Positions 16,281 to 24,253 of a stretch of DNA of 41,991 nucleotides are shown here, in pieces. The DNA is taken from the NCBI GenBank assembly GCA_023390415.1, contig JAEWCW010000179.1, positions 1-41,991 of the forward strand. Reading direction: 5' to 3'. The stretch's first letter is position 1, and every line of letters starts with the position of its first letter. This DNA is from Pseudomonadota bacterium (GTDB lineage Bacteria > Pseudomonadota > Alphaproteobacteria > Sphingomonadales > Sphingomonadaceae). The notes under the pieces are model-generated. The model was given only the letters and a program-made list of their open reading frames with translations, searched no databases and had not been told where the DNA came from. A program made the translations under genes and the position numbers.

Positions 16281-16841
16281 ATGGCTGAGAGACTTGATGG
16301 TTGCCGCGTCGCGATCCTGGTTACGGACGGTTTCGAGGAGGTCGAGCTGACGAAGCCGCGCCGGGCACTCGACGATGCGGGCGCCGGGACGTCGATCGTA
16401 TCGCCCAAGGACGGTACGGTTCGAAGCTGGCGGATGACGGATTGGGGCGAGGACTTTCCGGTAGACGTCCGCCTCGCCGATGCGCAGCCGGAGGATTTTG
16501 ACGCGCTTCTGCTCCCCGGCGGCGTGATCAATCCGGACAAATTGCGAATGGACGAGGACGCCATGGCCTTCGCCGCCGCCTTCTTCGAAGACGACAAGCC
16601 GGTGGCGGCCATCTGCCATGGGCCATGGACGGTGATCGAAACCGGCTATGCCGATGGACGTCGAATCGCGTCCTGGCCGTCCCTCGAGACGGATGTGCTC
16701 AACGCCGGCGGCGAGTGGGTCGACGAACCCAGCGTCACCGACGGCAACCTCACCACGAGCCGCAACCCGGATGACATTCCCCAGTTCAACGAGGCGATGA
16801 TCGGCCTGTTCGCGCGGCAAAAGACACGGGAGTCGGCGTGA
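16281..16841 (+). CDS. DJ-1/PfpI-family protein
   Basis: This 186-residue protein is of the type-1 glutamine-amidotransferase-like DJ-1/PfpI superfamily. The nucleophile cysteine is C112 in AAICHGPWTVIE and its partner glutamate is E20 in DGFEEVEL. These are often described as stress proteins (general stress protein 18/YhbO type) with proposed protease, deglycase or hydratase activity; the activity is disputed in the literature. ATG 16281 is chosen because GGAGG lies at 16271-16275; upstream in-frame ATGs lack such a site. It fits the local stress cluster. Confidence 0.88.
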   Translation: MAERLDGCRVAILVTDGFEEVELTKPRRALDDAGAGTSIVSPKDGTVRSWRMTDWGEDFPVDVRLADAQPEDFDALLLPGGVINPDKLRMDEDAMAFAAAFFEDDKPVAAICHGPWTVIETGYADGRRIASWPSLETDVLNAGGEWVDEPSVTDGNLTTSRNPDDIPQFNEAMIGLFARQKTRESA

Positions 16842-17033
16842 CCGAACCCGTGCGGGGACTCGCGGCTCGCGGCTCGCGCGACGAGGCGGACCTTAAGCTC
16901 TTGCGCCCACGGAAGGAGCCGAATGTCGCAAACTGAAGCCCCCCAAAGCGGGCAGGCTAGCCGTCTAGCCGGTTCCCATTGCGAAACGCCTGATCTGTAG
17001 TAGCTTCGGCGGGCATTTGGTGGGGGGCTGTCG

Positions 17034-18041
17034 ATGTCGTTCGTCGGGGCGATTGCGCTTTTGGCCGTGCAGGCAAGCGTTCCTGACAGGCCGCCGCCGC
17101 CCATCATCGACATGCACATGCACGCCTGGTCCCTCCAGGAATTCGGTGGATCTATCCCCCCATTCTGTGTCGCGGCACGCGGCGCCGTGATGAACGCGCA
17201 CGATCCCGCCCGGCCCCTGGACCCATCGACCCTGGCGACCTGTCCCGTGATGGCCCAGGCGTCGCCCACCGACGCCGCATTGCTGGCGAACACGCTCGCT
17301 GAAATGCGACGGCACAACATCGTGCTGGGCGTGCTGGCCGGCGACCGGCAGCTGCTCGCGACATGGCATCAAGCGGCACCCGATCGCTTCCTTCCAGCCG
17401 CCAATTTCTTCATCGGGGACGACCTTCCACCAGCCGCTCGTGCCGCCGAGCTGGAGGCGCTGGTCGCAGCCGGCGAAGCGCGTCTCTTCGCCGAGATCAC
17501 CCCCCAATATCGAGGGCTTCCTCCCGACCATCCGGGGCTCGAGCCGTTTTATGCACTTGCCGAGAGGCTCGACGTCCCCGTCGGGATCCACATGGGCTAT
17601 GGCGCTCCGGGCGGGCCTTACTGGCTCTATCCAAGATATCGTGCGGCGCTCGGAAACCCGCTTCTGCTCGAGGATCTGTTGGTGCGTCATCCCCGGATGC
17701 GCGTCTACGTCATGCATGCCGGGATGCCGTTCACGGACGAGATGATCGCCCTCATGTATTCGCACCCCCAGGTCTATGTCGACATCTCGGCCGACAATGT
17801 CGGCGTGCCGCGACCCGAGTTCCATCACCATCTGCGCCGGCTTGTCGAGGCGGGCTACGGCAAGCGCATCATGTTCGGAAGCGATCAGATGTTGTGGCCG
17901 GATACGATAAGCGTGGCGATCGAAGCGATCACGGAAGCGGACTACCTGACCGAGGAGCAGAAACGCGACATCCTCTACAACAACGCGGCGCGCTTCCTCC
18001 GTTTGAGCCAGGACCAGATAGACCGTCACCACGGCCGCTAG
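17034..18041 (+). CDS. Amidohydrolase-2 family metal hydrolase
   Basis: This 335-residue TIM-barrel protein belongs to the amidohydrolase-related (COG2159) family. Metal ligands are visible in order: HMH in DMHMHAW (28-30), His in GIHMGYG, His in VMHAGMP and Asp in FGSDQML. Members include decarboxylases and lactonases; nothing here fixes the substrate. A short hydrophobic N-terminus (MSFVGAIALLAVQASVP) may be a signal peptide, which would put the enzyme in the periplasm. The start follows a G-rich stretch (GGGGGG) about six bases upstream. There is no evident operon partner; the upstream gap is 192 bp. Confidence 0.85.
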   Translation: MSFVGAIALLAVQASVPDRPPPPIIDMHMHAWSLQEFGGSIPPFCVAARGAVMNAHDPARPLDPSTLATCPVMAQASPTDAALLANTLAEMRRHNIVLGVLAGDRQLLATWHQAAPDRFLPAANFFIGDDLPPAARAAELEALVAAGEARLFAEITPQYRGLPPDHPGLEPFYALAERLDVPVGIHMGYGAPGGPYWLYPRYRAALGNPLLLEDLLVRHPRMRVYVMHAGMPFTDEMIALMYSHPQVYVDISADNVGVPRPEFHHHLRRLVEAGYGKRIMFGSDQMLWPDTISVAIEAITEADYLTEEQKRDILYNNAARFLRLSQDQIDRHHGR

Positions 18042-18121
18042 CGGCGCTCAGGCGAGCGTCGGCTAGGCGCCCGCCGGGGAATGGAAAGCAGCCATTCGTG
18101 GGCCGCATTGGGTTGCTGGAA

Positions 18122-18790
18122 TCAAGCGAAGGAACCGAGGAATCGCCCGAGTGAATTCCGCGACAGCATGGCCTTTTTGCCCGCCGGAGTACGGCTCAGA
18201 TAATTGAGCTGCCCCCACAAGGCGAAGTCGCAAAGAAAGGGTTGCCCGCCCATCAGATAGGGTCCCGGCGTCAGCAGCGTTTCGGCCGCGTCCAGGTTGC
18301 GCTCGAGATCGCGGGCAACCTGCTCGGGGCTCTTGCGCGTCATCCCCTGCCCGCGCAGCTGCCCCAGTATCCGGCGCAGGTAGAAACGATAAGCGAGGCG
18401 GCCCTTGATCGATCTGCCGAACGCCCCGGCGATCGGCTTGCGTCCCGCCTCGTCGTACCAGCGATAATAGAGGCCGATAAAATACAGGCTTTCGTCCGCC
18501 CAATCCTCGATTGCGTGGCACAGGGCGCGGTCGCGCTTGGAAGCGGGCAGCAGCGGCGGCTCCGGAAACCGCTCGTCGAGCGCATAAGCGATGTCTGTCG
18601 AGTCGGTCACGAAAGCGCCGTCGATCTCCACGGCCGGCACCTTGCCCGTGCCGAGCCGGTTGAGCCGGCCGCGCGCGCGAAGCGGCTCGACCCGATCATA
18701 ATGCAGCCCTTTATAGTCGAGGATCGCGCGCACCTTCATGCAGAAGGGCGAATAGGGCCAATCGTAGAAGAGGATCCGGGGCTGAACCAT
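18122..18790 (-). CDS. Glutathione S-transferase family protein
   Basis: This 222-residue protein has the GST layout. An N-terminal thioredoxin-like domain carries PYSPFCMKVRAIL (Ser and Cys at the usual active-site turn), VPAVEIDG with the cis-proline, and TDSTDIAYAL with the Glu/Asp-Ser glutathione contact. An all-helical C-terminal domain follows, including GPYLMGGQPFLCDFALWGQL. The substrate is unknown. It is the only minus-strand gene between 16.3 and 27.9 kb. A copy of the local interspersed repeat lies about 55 bp upstream of its start. Confidence 0.88.
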   Translation of the reverse strand: MVQPRILFYDWPYSPFCMKVRAILDYKGLHYDRVEPLRARGRLNRLGTGKVPAVEIDGAFVTDSTDIAYALDERFPEPPLLPASKRDRALCHAIEDWADESLYFIGLYYRWYDEAGRKPIAGAFGRSIKGRLAYRFYLRRILGQLRGQGMTRKSPEQVARDLERNLDAAETLLTPGPYLMGGQPFLCDFALWGQLNYLSRTPAGKKAMLSRNSLGRFLGSFA

Positions 18791-18845
18791 CGCTCATCTC
18801 GCTCGAGCAATTGGCAACGGCGCGATCCTACCCGACGCCGCGATC

Positions 18846-18875
18846 TCCGCAATGGGTCGGAAGCGGACATTGCCG
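18846..18875 (+). repeat. Interspersed 30-bp repeat, copy A
   Basis: The unit reads TCCGCAATGGGTCGGAAGCG followed by GACATTGCCG. It matches copy C (19941-19970) at 28 of 30 positions. Each of these two copies lies just upstream of a copy of the CPWC small-protein gene. I recall short repeats with this core scattered between genes in many sphingomonad genomes, but could not check this. Confidence 0.7.
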
Positions 18876-18905
18876 AAGGGCACTCGAACGGCCAAGACGT
18901 GGGGT

Positions 18906-19244
18906 ATGACTGCGCCCTGCTGAGACCGGATGGCCGACGACCTCGGTCAGACCTGCGATCTTCACGCGGACCGCGCCGCATGCCCGGACGCCATCATCGC
19001 CCCGGTGAGAGCCGGCTTCGGCCTCTACGTCCGCGACCGCGAACACGGCTACGCCGGGAGCGTGATCGAAATCGCTTACTGCCCCTGGTGCGTCTCGAAT
19101 CGGCTTAAGCCGGTCGGCATCGGCGCAAGTCTCAGGCCGTGGTGCAGCGCGTGTATGTGGGTATCCCGATTTCCCGGCCCGACTCCTCGCCTTCACTTCT
19201 GGCCCGCTCGCAGTTGGGGCCGATGGTTCCGCCGACGGACATGA
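18906..19244 (+). pseudogene. Broken copy of CPWC small-protein gene
   Basis: From ATG 18906 the sequence is colinear, with no indel, with the intact gene at 20001-20222 up to the CPWC codons (186 bases, 163 identical by my count). Codon 6, a Cys codon (TGC) in the intact gene, is TGA here (18921-18923). After CPWC (end 19091) the two diverge and this frame runs on to 19244 with no family-like sequence. Translation could restart at ATG 18930, but the product would lack the N-terminal Cys pair. Most differences are synonymous or conservative, so the loss looks recent. Confidence 0.65.
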
Positions 19245-19308
19245 ACAGGACCGACGCGTCACGACGCACGCGCCTCCAGCCCCGCATCATCCGTCAACGG
19301 CGGGGCGA

Positions 19309-19338
19309 CCGCAATAGGTGGAAAGCGGACGTCGAAGG
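19309..19338 (+). repeat. Interspersed 30-bp repeat, diverged copy B
   Basis: The segment CCGCAATAGGTGGAAAGCGG followed by ACGTCGAAGG keeps the core CCGCAATRGGTSGRAAGCGGAC of copies A and C with several changes. It lies 15 bp upstream of the lipoprotein start at 19354. Confidence 0.5.
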
Positions 19339-19353
19339 TGCGACAATCGCACC

Positions 19354-19893
19354 ATGAACGTCCGCCGTCTTGTGATGCTCGCAGCACTAACTCTGCCGGC
19401 CTGTCAGGCACGTCGCGGGAGCGGTCAGGACTTAGTGGCGGACGCTCACTTCCGGCGCTGGCTCGTGCCATATCTTCGGGCCGAGTATCGCGACCTACCG
19501 ACATACGCCGACCGCACGCATATTAGATATGGCTACGCCTTGGTCGATCTGGACTCCGATGGGATCGACGAGGCGCTTGTCTACGTCACTGGAGGGATGT
19601 GCGGCACGGGCGGCTGCGGCGTAGAAGTGCTGGCGCGAGCCGGGTCAGGCTGGCGCAGAATAGCCTCGACAAGCATCGGCTACCCACCGATTCAGGTCCT
19701 TCCAGAGAGGACGCACGGCTGGCGCGACCTGGCCATTTACTCGAGGTTCGACGCGACGGAAGGGCATCAAGCCCGGTTGCGGTTCGACGGGAAGAGCTAC
19801 CCGTTCAATCCGAGTGTTCCTCCCGCCGAGCCTGTCCGTGGCGCGCCGGGACAAACATTGATCGCCGATGCACGCATCCCGCTGTTCCGCTAG
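19354..19893 (+). CDS. Putative lipoprotein with DxDSDG motif
   Basis: This 179-residue protein has a lipoprotein-type signal (MNVRRLVMLAALTLPACQ, lipid-modified Cys at residue 17). The mature part has ALVDLDSDGIDEALVYV, a D-x-D-x-D-G calcium-loop-like motif of the kind found in FG-GAP or dockerin-like domains, then a Gly/Cys-rich segment (GGMCGTGGCGVEVL). It lies between the two copies of the CPWC gene and is slightly less GC-rich than the housekeeping genes, so it may belong to an accessory insertion. No function is known. Confidence 0.7.
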   Translation: MNVRRLVMLAALTLPACQARRGSGQDLVADAHFRRWLVPYLRAEYRDLPTYADRTHIRYGYALVDLDSDGIDEALVYVTGGMCGTGGCGVEVLARAGSGWRRIASTSIGYPPIQVLPERTHGWRDLAIYSRFDATEGHQARLRFDGKSYPFNPSVPPAEPVRGAPGQTLIADARIPLFR

Positions 19894-19940
19894 GGACGCA
19901 GCGATCGGGGGCATCGCTTCTCGCGCGTATCCACCGATTG

Positions 19941-19970
19941 TCCGCAATGGGTCGTAAGCGGACGTTGCCG
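19941..19970 (+). repeat. Interspersed 30-bp repeat, copy C
   Basis: The unit reads TCCGCAATGGGTCGTAAGCG followed by GACGTTGCCG. It differs from copy A at two positions. It ends 30 bp upstream of the intact CPWC gene, whereas copy A ends 30 bp upstream of the broken one, so repeat and gene were probably duplicated together. Confidence 0.7.
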
Positions 19971-20000
19971 CACACCTCTCCATCGCCCAAGAATGGCGCA

Positions 20001-20222
20001 ATGACTGCACCCTGCTGCGAGCGGATGGCCGACGATCTCGGCCAGACCTGCAATCTTCATGCGGACCGCGCCGCCTGCCCGGAGGCGATGATTGCCCGGG
20101 TCCGAGGCGGCTTCGGCCTCTACGTCCGCGACGGCGAAGACGGCTATGCCGGCAGCGTGATCGAGATTGCTTACTGTCCCTGGTGCGGCACCAGACTTCC
20201 GCGATTGGCGACCTCGATCTAG
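20001..20222 (+). CDS. Small Cys-rich protein (CPWC, DUF6980-like)
   Basis: This 73-residue protein begins MTAPCCERMADDLGQTC and ends near EIAYCPWCGTRLPRL. The CC pair, single cysteines in the helix region (QTCNLH, AACPEA) and the CPWC knuckle followed by a Gly-Thr-x-Leu-Pro tail suggest a zinc-ribbon fold. The pattern (CCE.M, H.D...CP, Y...V.DG, I.YCPWCG..LP) resembles the small DUF6980 family as I recall it. The start at 20001 is chosen because it restores the CCERM motif; ATG 20025 would lose it. There is a second, broken copy 1.1 kb upstream. No function is known. Confidence 0.65.
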   Translation: MTAPCCERMADDLGQTCNLHADRAACPEAMIARVRGGFGLYVRDGEDGYAGSVIEIAYCPWCGTRLPRLATSI

Positions 20223-20790
20223 GTTCCGTGCCGGAGCGAGATATTGGCTGAGGAGGGCGGGCTCAAGCTCACGCTGAGTGTCCGGTCGTTCGCGAAAACG
20301 GGCGTTAGCTATGGATTCCAGGTGTCCAAGAAAAAGGTTCGCGCGATCGGCAACGCGGCGTAACCCGGAGCGAGATAGCGCTTCGCTCAGATATGAAAGT
20401 ATCCCCGCGCTTGGAGGCGAAGCGGCCGCTTACGACAGTAAGCGCGGCCAACATAAGCCTTTCCTACACCCGCATGTTTCACTTATGTTCTGACTCCTCG
20501 CTGAGTCGATGGCTTCGAAGCGGCTGAAGGAATGGGAACCCCCATGGCCACTGCGAACATTAGTGACCGTTCGCGCTGCGCACCTCCTCGCGGCTGGGCC
20601 CCACTCCCGCCGCGGCCCGTGCGTTCACCCTTGATTTCTCCCGCCTCTTCCGCCATGTGCGCCCGGTCCGGGGCGGAGGCTCGTGCCTTCTCGCCCCGGT
20701 TTGCTTTCACAAGCGAAGACGAGACGACAGCCGGAGGGGCGTCCGCATGGGGCGGCGTCAGCGATCGGCCAAAAGAAGGAATGCGCGAAC
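20223..20790 (+). other. 568-bp gene-poor gap and rpsF leader
   Basis: No convincing gene is seen. A 39-codon TTG frame at 20244-20363 (beginning MAEEGGLKLTLSVRSF and ending in VRAIGNAA) has moderate protein-like character and may be a gene remnant. The second half (20530-20790) is GC-rich and shows no coding pattern on the plus strand; it must hold the rpsF promoter and leader. Leaders of this operon in some bacteria bind the S6:S18 complex, but I could not identify that motif here with confidence. Confidence 0.5.
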
Positions 20791-21222
20791 ATGCCGCTCT
20801 ACGAGCATGTGTTTCTCGCGCGTCAGGACCTGGCCCAGGCCCAGGTCGACGCGCTTGCGGAAAACGCCACGAGGATCATCGAGGAAGGCGGCGGCAAGGT
20901 CGTCCGCACCGAGACCTGGGGCCTCCGCAACATCGCCTATCGGATCGCCAAGAACCGCAAGGCCCATTATGTCGCCCTCGATTTCGAAGCGCCGGCCCCG
21001 GTCGTCGCCGAATTGGAGCGCCAGACCCAGATCAACGAAGACGTCATCCGCTACATGACGATCCGCGTCGATGCCCACGAGCAGGGCCCGTCGGCGATGA
21101 TGCGCCGCGGCGACCGCGATCGCGGCGAGCGCGGTGACCGTGGCGACCGCGGTGATCGCGGCCCCCGCCGCGACGGCGACGACCGTGCGCCGCGCCGCGC
21201 CCGCGAAGACGTCGAAGCCTAA
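20791..21222 (+). CDS. rpsF: 30S ribosomal protein S6
   Basis: S6 binds the central domain of 16S rRNA with S18. The 143-residue protein starts MPLYEHVFLARQDL; ATG 20791 lies after AAGGA, and the upstream in-frame extension is not conserved-looking. The core ends near residue 100 (YMTIRVDAHEQGPS). It is followed by a low-complexity tail of GDR/RGE repeats (residues about 109-143) that would be disordered and is typical in kind, not in exact sequence, of alphaproteobacterial S6. It is the first gene of rpsF-rpsR-rplI; priB is absent. Confidence 0.97.
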   Translation: MPLYEHVFLARQDLAQAQVDALAENATRIIEEGGGKVVRTETWGLRNIAYRIAKNRKAHYVALDFEAPAPVVAELERQTQINEDVIRYMTIRVDAHEQGPSAMMRRGDRDRGERGDRGDRGDRGPRRDGDDRAPRRAREDVEA

Positions 21223-21240
21223 GCGAGAGGGACCAGACAC

Positions 21241-21465
21241 ATGGCACGCCCGTTTTTCCGCCGCCGCAAGTCCTGCCCCTTCTCCGGCAAGGATGCGCCC
21301 CGTATCGATTACAAGGACGTCCGTCTGCTCCAGGGATTCGTCTCTGAGCGCGGCAAGATCGTCCCCAGCCGCATCACCGCGGTCTCGGCCAAGAAGCAGC
21401 GCGAGCTCGCCCAGGCGATCAAGCGCGCCCGCCATCTCGGCCTTCTCCCCTACGTCGTGAAGTAA
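21241..21465 (+). CDS. rpsR: 30S ribosomal protein S18
   Basis: This 74-residue basic protein begins MARPFFRRRKSCPFSG and carries the S18 signature IDYKDVRLLQGFVSERGKI, with the C-terminal KRARHLGLLPYV. It sits 18 bp after rpsF and 13 bp before rplI in the usual order. S18 pairs with S6 on the 30S platform. The single Cys near the N-terminus is of the type seen in C+ (zinc-binding) paralogues only when more cysteines are present, so this is the ordinary form. Confidence 0.98.
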   Translation: MARPFFRRRKSCPFSGKDAPRIDYKDVRLLQGFVSERGKIVPSRITAVSAKKQRELAQAIKRARHLGLLPYVVK

Positions 21466-21478
21466 GGAGCGCAGGGAC

Positions 21479-22120
21479 ATGGAAGTCATTCTGCTCGAGA
21501 GGATCGAGAAGCTCGGCGCCATCGGCGACGTCGTCAACGTGAAGCCGGGCTTCGCCCGCAACTTCCTGCTGCCGAACGGCAAGGCGCTCCGCGCCAATGA
21601 CGCCAACCGCAAGGTGTTCGAGGCCAATCGCGAGAAGATCGAGGCCCAGAACGCCGAGCGCCGCAGCGCCGCCGAGAAGGACTCGAAGGGACTCGAAGGC
21701 GCCGAGGTCACCCTCATCCGCCAGGCGTCGAACGTCGGCCAGCTCTACGGCTCGGTCTCGGCGCGCGATCTCGCCGAAGCGCTCGAGGCGCAGGGCCACA
21801 AGGTCGCCAAGAACCAGATCGTCCTCGATCGCCCGATCAAGGCGATCGGCGTCCAGGAGATCCGCGTCGCCCTCCATCCGGAGGTCTCGGTCACCATCCG
21901 CGTCAACGTCGCCCGCTCGCCCGAAGAGGCCGAGCTCCAGGCGCAGGGCGTCGACGTGATGGCCCAGATGTTCGAGAAGGACGAGGCCGGCTTCACCGAG
22001 GATTACGATCCGAACGCCGAGCCGGGCGCCACCGCCGAAGCGGGCGCCGCGCCTGCCGAGGGCGAAGGCGAGGCCGAGGCTCCGGCCGAAGCCGCAGGCG
22101 ACGACACCGCCGAGGGCTGA
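21479..22120 (+). CDS. rplI: 50S ribosomal protein L9
   Basis: L9 binds 23S rRNA near the L1 stalk. The 213-residue protein has the N-terminal domain (MEVILLERIEKLGAIGDVVNVKPGFARNFLLP), the long connecting helix and the C-terminal domain (to about residue 170). It then carries an acidic Ala/Glu/Gly-rich tail of about 40 residues that most L9 proteins lack (typical length about 150); such tails are frequent in sphingomonads. The start follows AAGGAG. A strong terminator follows the gene. Confidence 0.97.
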   Translation: MEVILLERIEKLGAIGDVVNVKPGFARNFLLPNGKALRANDANRKVFEANREKIEAQNAERRSAAEKDSKGLEGAEVTLIRQASNVGQLYGSVSARDLAEALEAQGHKVAKNQIVLDRPIKAIGVQEIRVALHPEVSVTIRVNVARSPEEAELQAQGVDVMAQMFEKDEAGFTEDYDPNAEPGATAEAGAAPAEGEGEAEAPAEAAGDDTAEG

Positions 22121-22144
22121 GCCCAGCCTTCTTGAGGCCTACGG

Positions 22145-22184
22145 AAAGGCCGCCGCGCTCCTCAGGAGCCGGCGGCCTTTTCTT
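22145..22184 (+). terminator. Rho-independent terminator of rpsF-rpsR-rplI
   Basis: AAAGGCCGCC (22145-22154) pairs perfectly with GGCGGCCTTT (22171-22180), and the loop contains a smaller GCTCC/GGAGC stem. The T-rich run TTTTCTTT follows. It lies 25 bp after the rplI stop and isolates the ribosomal operon from the ABC transporter genes. Confidence 0.88.
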
Positions 22185-22268
22185 TGCCCGATCCCATTTA
22201 TCTGACAGTTGACCGCGATTGGCGGCCGCACCATCATGGCCGCTCAGCCCGGTGCCGAAGGAGCGGTT

Positions 22269-23369
22269 TTGGCCAGCCTCGAACTGATCGACATCACCAA
22301 ATCCTATGGCTCCGTCGAGGTTCTCGATCACGTCTCGCTAACGATGGAGAAGCGCGAGTTCGTCGCCTTCCTCGGCCCGTCCGGCAGCGGCAAGTCGACC
22401 CTCCTCCGGATCATCGCCGGCCTGGAGACGCTCGACAGCGGCGAGGTGCGGCTCGAGGGCGAACGGATCGACCAGCTCCCCCCCGGCCGGCGCGGAGTGG
22501 CCATGGTGTTCCAGCACTACGCGCTCTACCCGCACATGACGGTTCGCGAGAACATGGCGTTCGGCCTCCGCAATGCGCGTGTCCCGAAGGCGGAGATCGA
22601 CGAGCGCATCGCCCAGGCCGCGCGCGTGCTCGAGATCGAGAGCCAGCTCGACAAGAAGCCGGCGCAGATGTCCGGCGGCCAGCGCCAGCGCGTCGCCATT
22701 GGCCGCGCCATCGTCAAGCAGCCCAAGCTGTTCCTGCTCGACGAGCCTTTGTCCAATCTCGACGCGGCGCTTCGCAACCGAACCCGCGTCGAGCTCGCCC
22801 AGCTCCGCCAGCGGGTCGATGCGGGCCTGATCATGGTGACCCACGACCAAGCCGAGGCGATGACCCTCGCCGACCGCATCGTCGTCATCAACGACAAGAG
22901 GATCCAGCAGGTCGGCGCGCCGATGGAGATCTATACGCGGCCGGCCAACGCCTTCGTCGCGCGCTTCGTAGGGTCGCCGGCCATGACCCTGGCGCCCGGC
23001 ACGATCGTTCCCGGCGCGGGTCCCCATGCCCGGGTTCGCCTCGGCAGCGGCGCGGAGGTGGAGACCCGCGTGTCCCGCAACGGCCTTGCCGACAATGCGC
23101 CGGTCCAAGTCGGGCTTCGCTCCGAATATGTCACCGTCACGGCGCCTGGCGCCGGGACCGTTGATGCCGAGACCGTGCTGGTCGAGCGGCTCGGCGACCG
23201 GACTTTGGTCTATGCGCGCCTCTCGGACGGTCTCGAAGTGACCGCCCAGGACGAGGGCGGCAGCCCGATCAAGATGGGAGACCGCATCGGCCTCAGGATC
23301 AACGGCGCCGCGACCCACCTGTTCGACTCCGAGGGCGCCGGTCACCATGCCGAGGTCGCGTCAGCGTGA
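22269..23369 (+). CDS. CUT1-type sugar ABC importer ATPase (MalK/UgpC-like)
   Basis: This is the ATPase of a carbohydrate importer. The 366-residue protein has the Walker A GPSGSGKST (36-44), a Q-loop in FQHYALYPHMTVREN, the signature SGGQRQR, Walker B LFLLDEPLSNLD and the switch His in MVTHDQAEAM. A C-terminal TOBE/OB regulatory domain typical of MalK follows (GLRSEYVTV region). The TTG at 22269 is preferred, with AAGGAG five bases before it; the protein then begins MASLELIDITKSYG as family members do. ATG 22236 is the alternative. It overlaps the next gene by four bases (GTGA). Confidence 0.93.
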   Translation: MASLELIDITKSYGSVEVLDHVSLTMEKREFVAFLGPSGSGKSTLLRIIAGLETLDSGEVRLEGERIDQLPPGRRGVAMVFQHYALYPHMTVRENMAFGLRNARVPKAEIDERIAQAARVLEIESQLDKKPAQMSGGQRQRVAIGRAIVKQPKLFLLDEPLSNLDAALRNRTRVELAQLRQRVDAGLIMVTHDQAEAMTLADRIVVINDKRIQQVGAPMEIYTRPANAFVARFVGSPAMTLAPGTIVPGAGPHARVRLGSGAEVETRVSRNGLADNAPVQVGLRSEYVTVTAPGAGTVDAETVLVERLGDRTLVYARLSDGLEVTAQDEGGSPIKMGDRIGLRINGAATHLFDSEGAGHHAEVASA

Positions 23370-24253
23370 GCGCTGGCGCTGAGCGAAAGGACTGGCGCGG
23401 GCTTCTGTTCGTCCTGCCCTTCCTCCTCGCCTACGTCGTCATCCTCATCTATCCGCTGCTGAGGGGCATCGCGCTCAGCTTCCAGCACGCCACCCTGTTC
23501 GGCGGCGGGCGCTTCGTCGGCTTCGACAATTACACTCGCCTGTTCGCCGACGACACCTTCCTCCGCTCCATCGTCAACACCTTCGCGCTTGCGCTGATGA
23601 TCGTTCCACTGCTGACCGCGATCGCGCTCGCCTTGGCGCTGGCGCTCAACCGCGCGACACGCGGCGCCGCCATTTTCCGCGGCATCTTCTTCTCCTCCTC
23701 GGTCCTGTCGGTCACCATCGTGACCCTGATCTGGCGCTTCGTTCTGGCGCCGGACGCCGGGCTGCTGGGCGAGATGGCGACAGCGCTGGGCGCGGAGCCG
23801 ATCCCGTTCCTTAGCCACCCGACCTGGTCGCTATGGGCGCTGGCCATCACCACCATCTGGTGGTCGATCGGCCTGCCGATGATGCTGTTCCTTGCGGGCC
23901 TCCAGCAGATACCCGGCGACATCTACGAAGCCGCGGCGCTCGACCGTGCAAGCCGCTGGACGACCTTGTGGCGGGTCACCCTGCCGTCGCTGAAGCGCAC
24001 ACTGGTGCTCGTCATCATGCTCCAGACCGCAGCCCAGCTGCAGCTGTTCGGCCAGGCCCAATTGCTTACCGGCGGCGGTCCGGGCGGCGCGACCCGAACG
24101 ATGGTCCTGTTCATCTTCGAATCCGCCTTCGCGCGCTGGGAGCTCGGCTATGCGGCCGCGGCCGCCGAAATCCTGTTCCTGCTGATCGTTCTGCTCACGC
24201 TCACCCAATATGTGACGACGATGCGCGGATCGGATGGCGAACGTGGCCGCTGA
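23366..24253 (+). CDS. Sugar ABC transporter permease (MalF/UgpA-like)
   Basis: This 295-residue inner-membrane permease has six membrane segments and the cytoplasmic EAA loop (IYEAAALDRASRWTTLWRVTLP). It pairs with the following permease to form the transmembrane channel of a CUT1 importer. It starts at GTG 23366, overlapping the ATPase stop by four bases, and itself overlaps the next gene by 20 bases, which indicates translational coupling throughout. Confidence 0.93.
   Translation: MSAGAERKDWRGLLFVLPFLLAYVVILIYPLLRGIALSFQHATLFGGGRFVGFDNYTRLFADDTFLRSIVNTFALALMIVPLLTAIALALALALNRATRGAAIFRGIFFSSSVLSVTIVTLIWRFVLAPDAGLLGEMATALGAEPIPFLSHPTWSLWALAITTIWWSIGLPMMLFLAGLQQIPGDIYEAAALDRASRWTTLWRVTLPSLKRTLVLVIMLQTAAQLQLFGQAQLLTGGGPGGATRTMVLFIFESAFARWELGYAAAAAEILFLLIVLLTLTQYVTTMRGSDGERGR

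Noticed and set aside
20244..20363. 39-codon TTG frame
   Set aside because: It has no ribosome-binding site and no recognised family, so it is mentioned only as a possible remnant within the gap.
20530..20790. S6:S18-binding leader RNA upstream of rpsF
   Set aside because: I could not find the conserved internal-bulge motif with confidence in this GC-rich leader.
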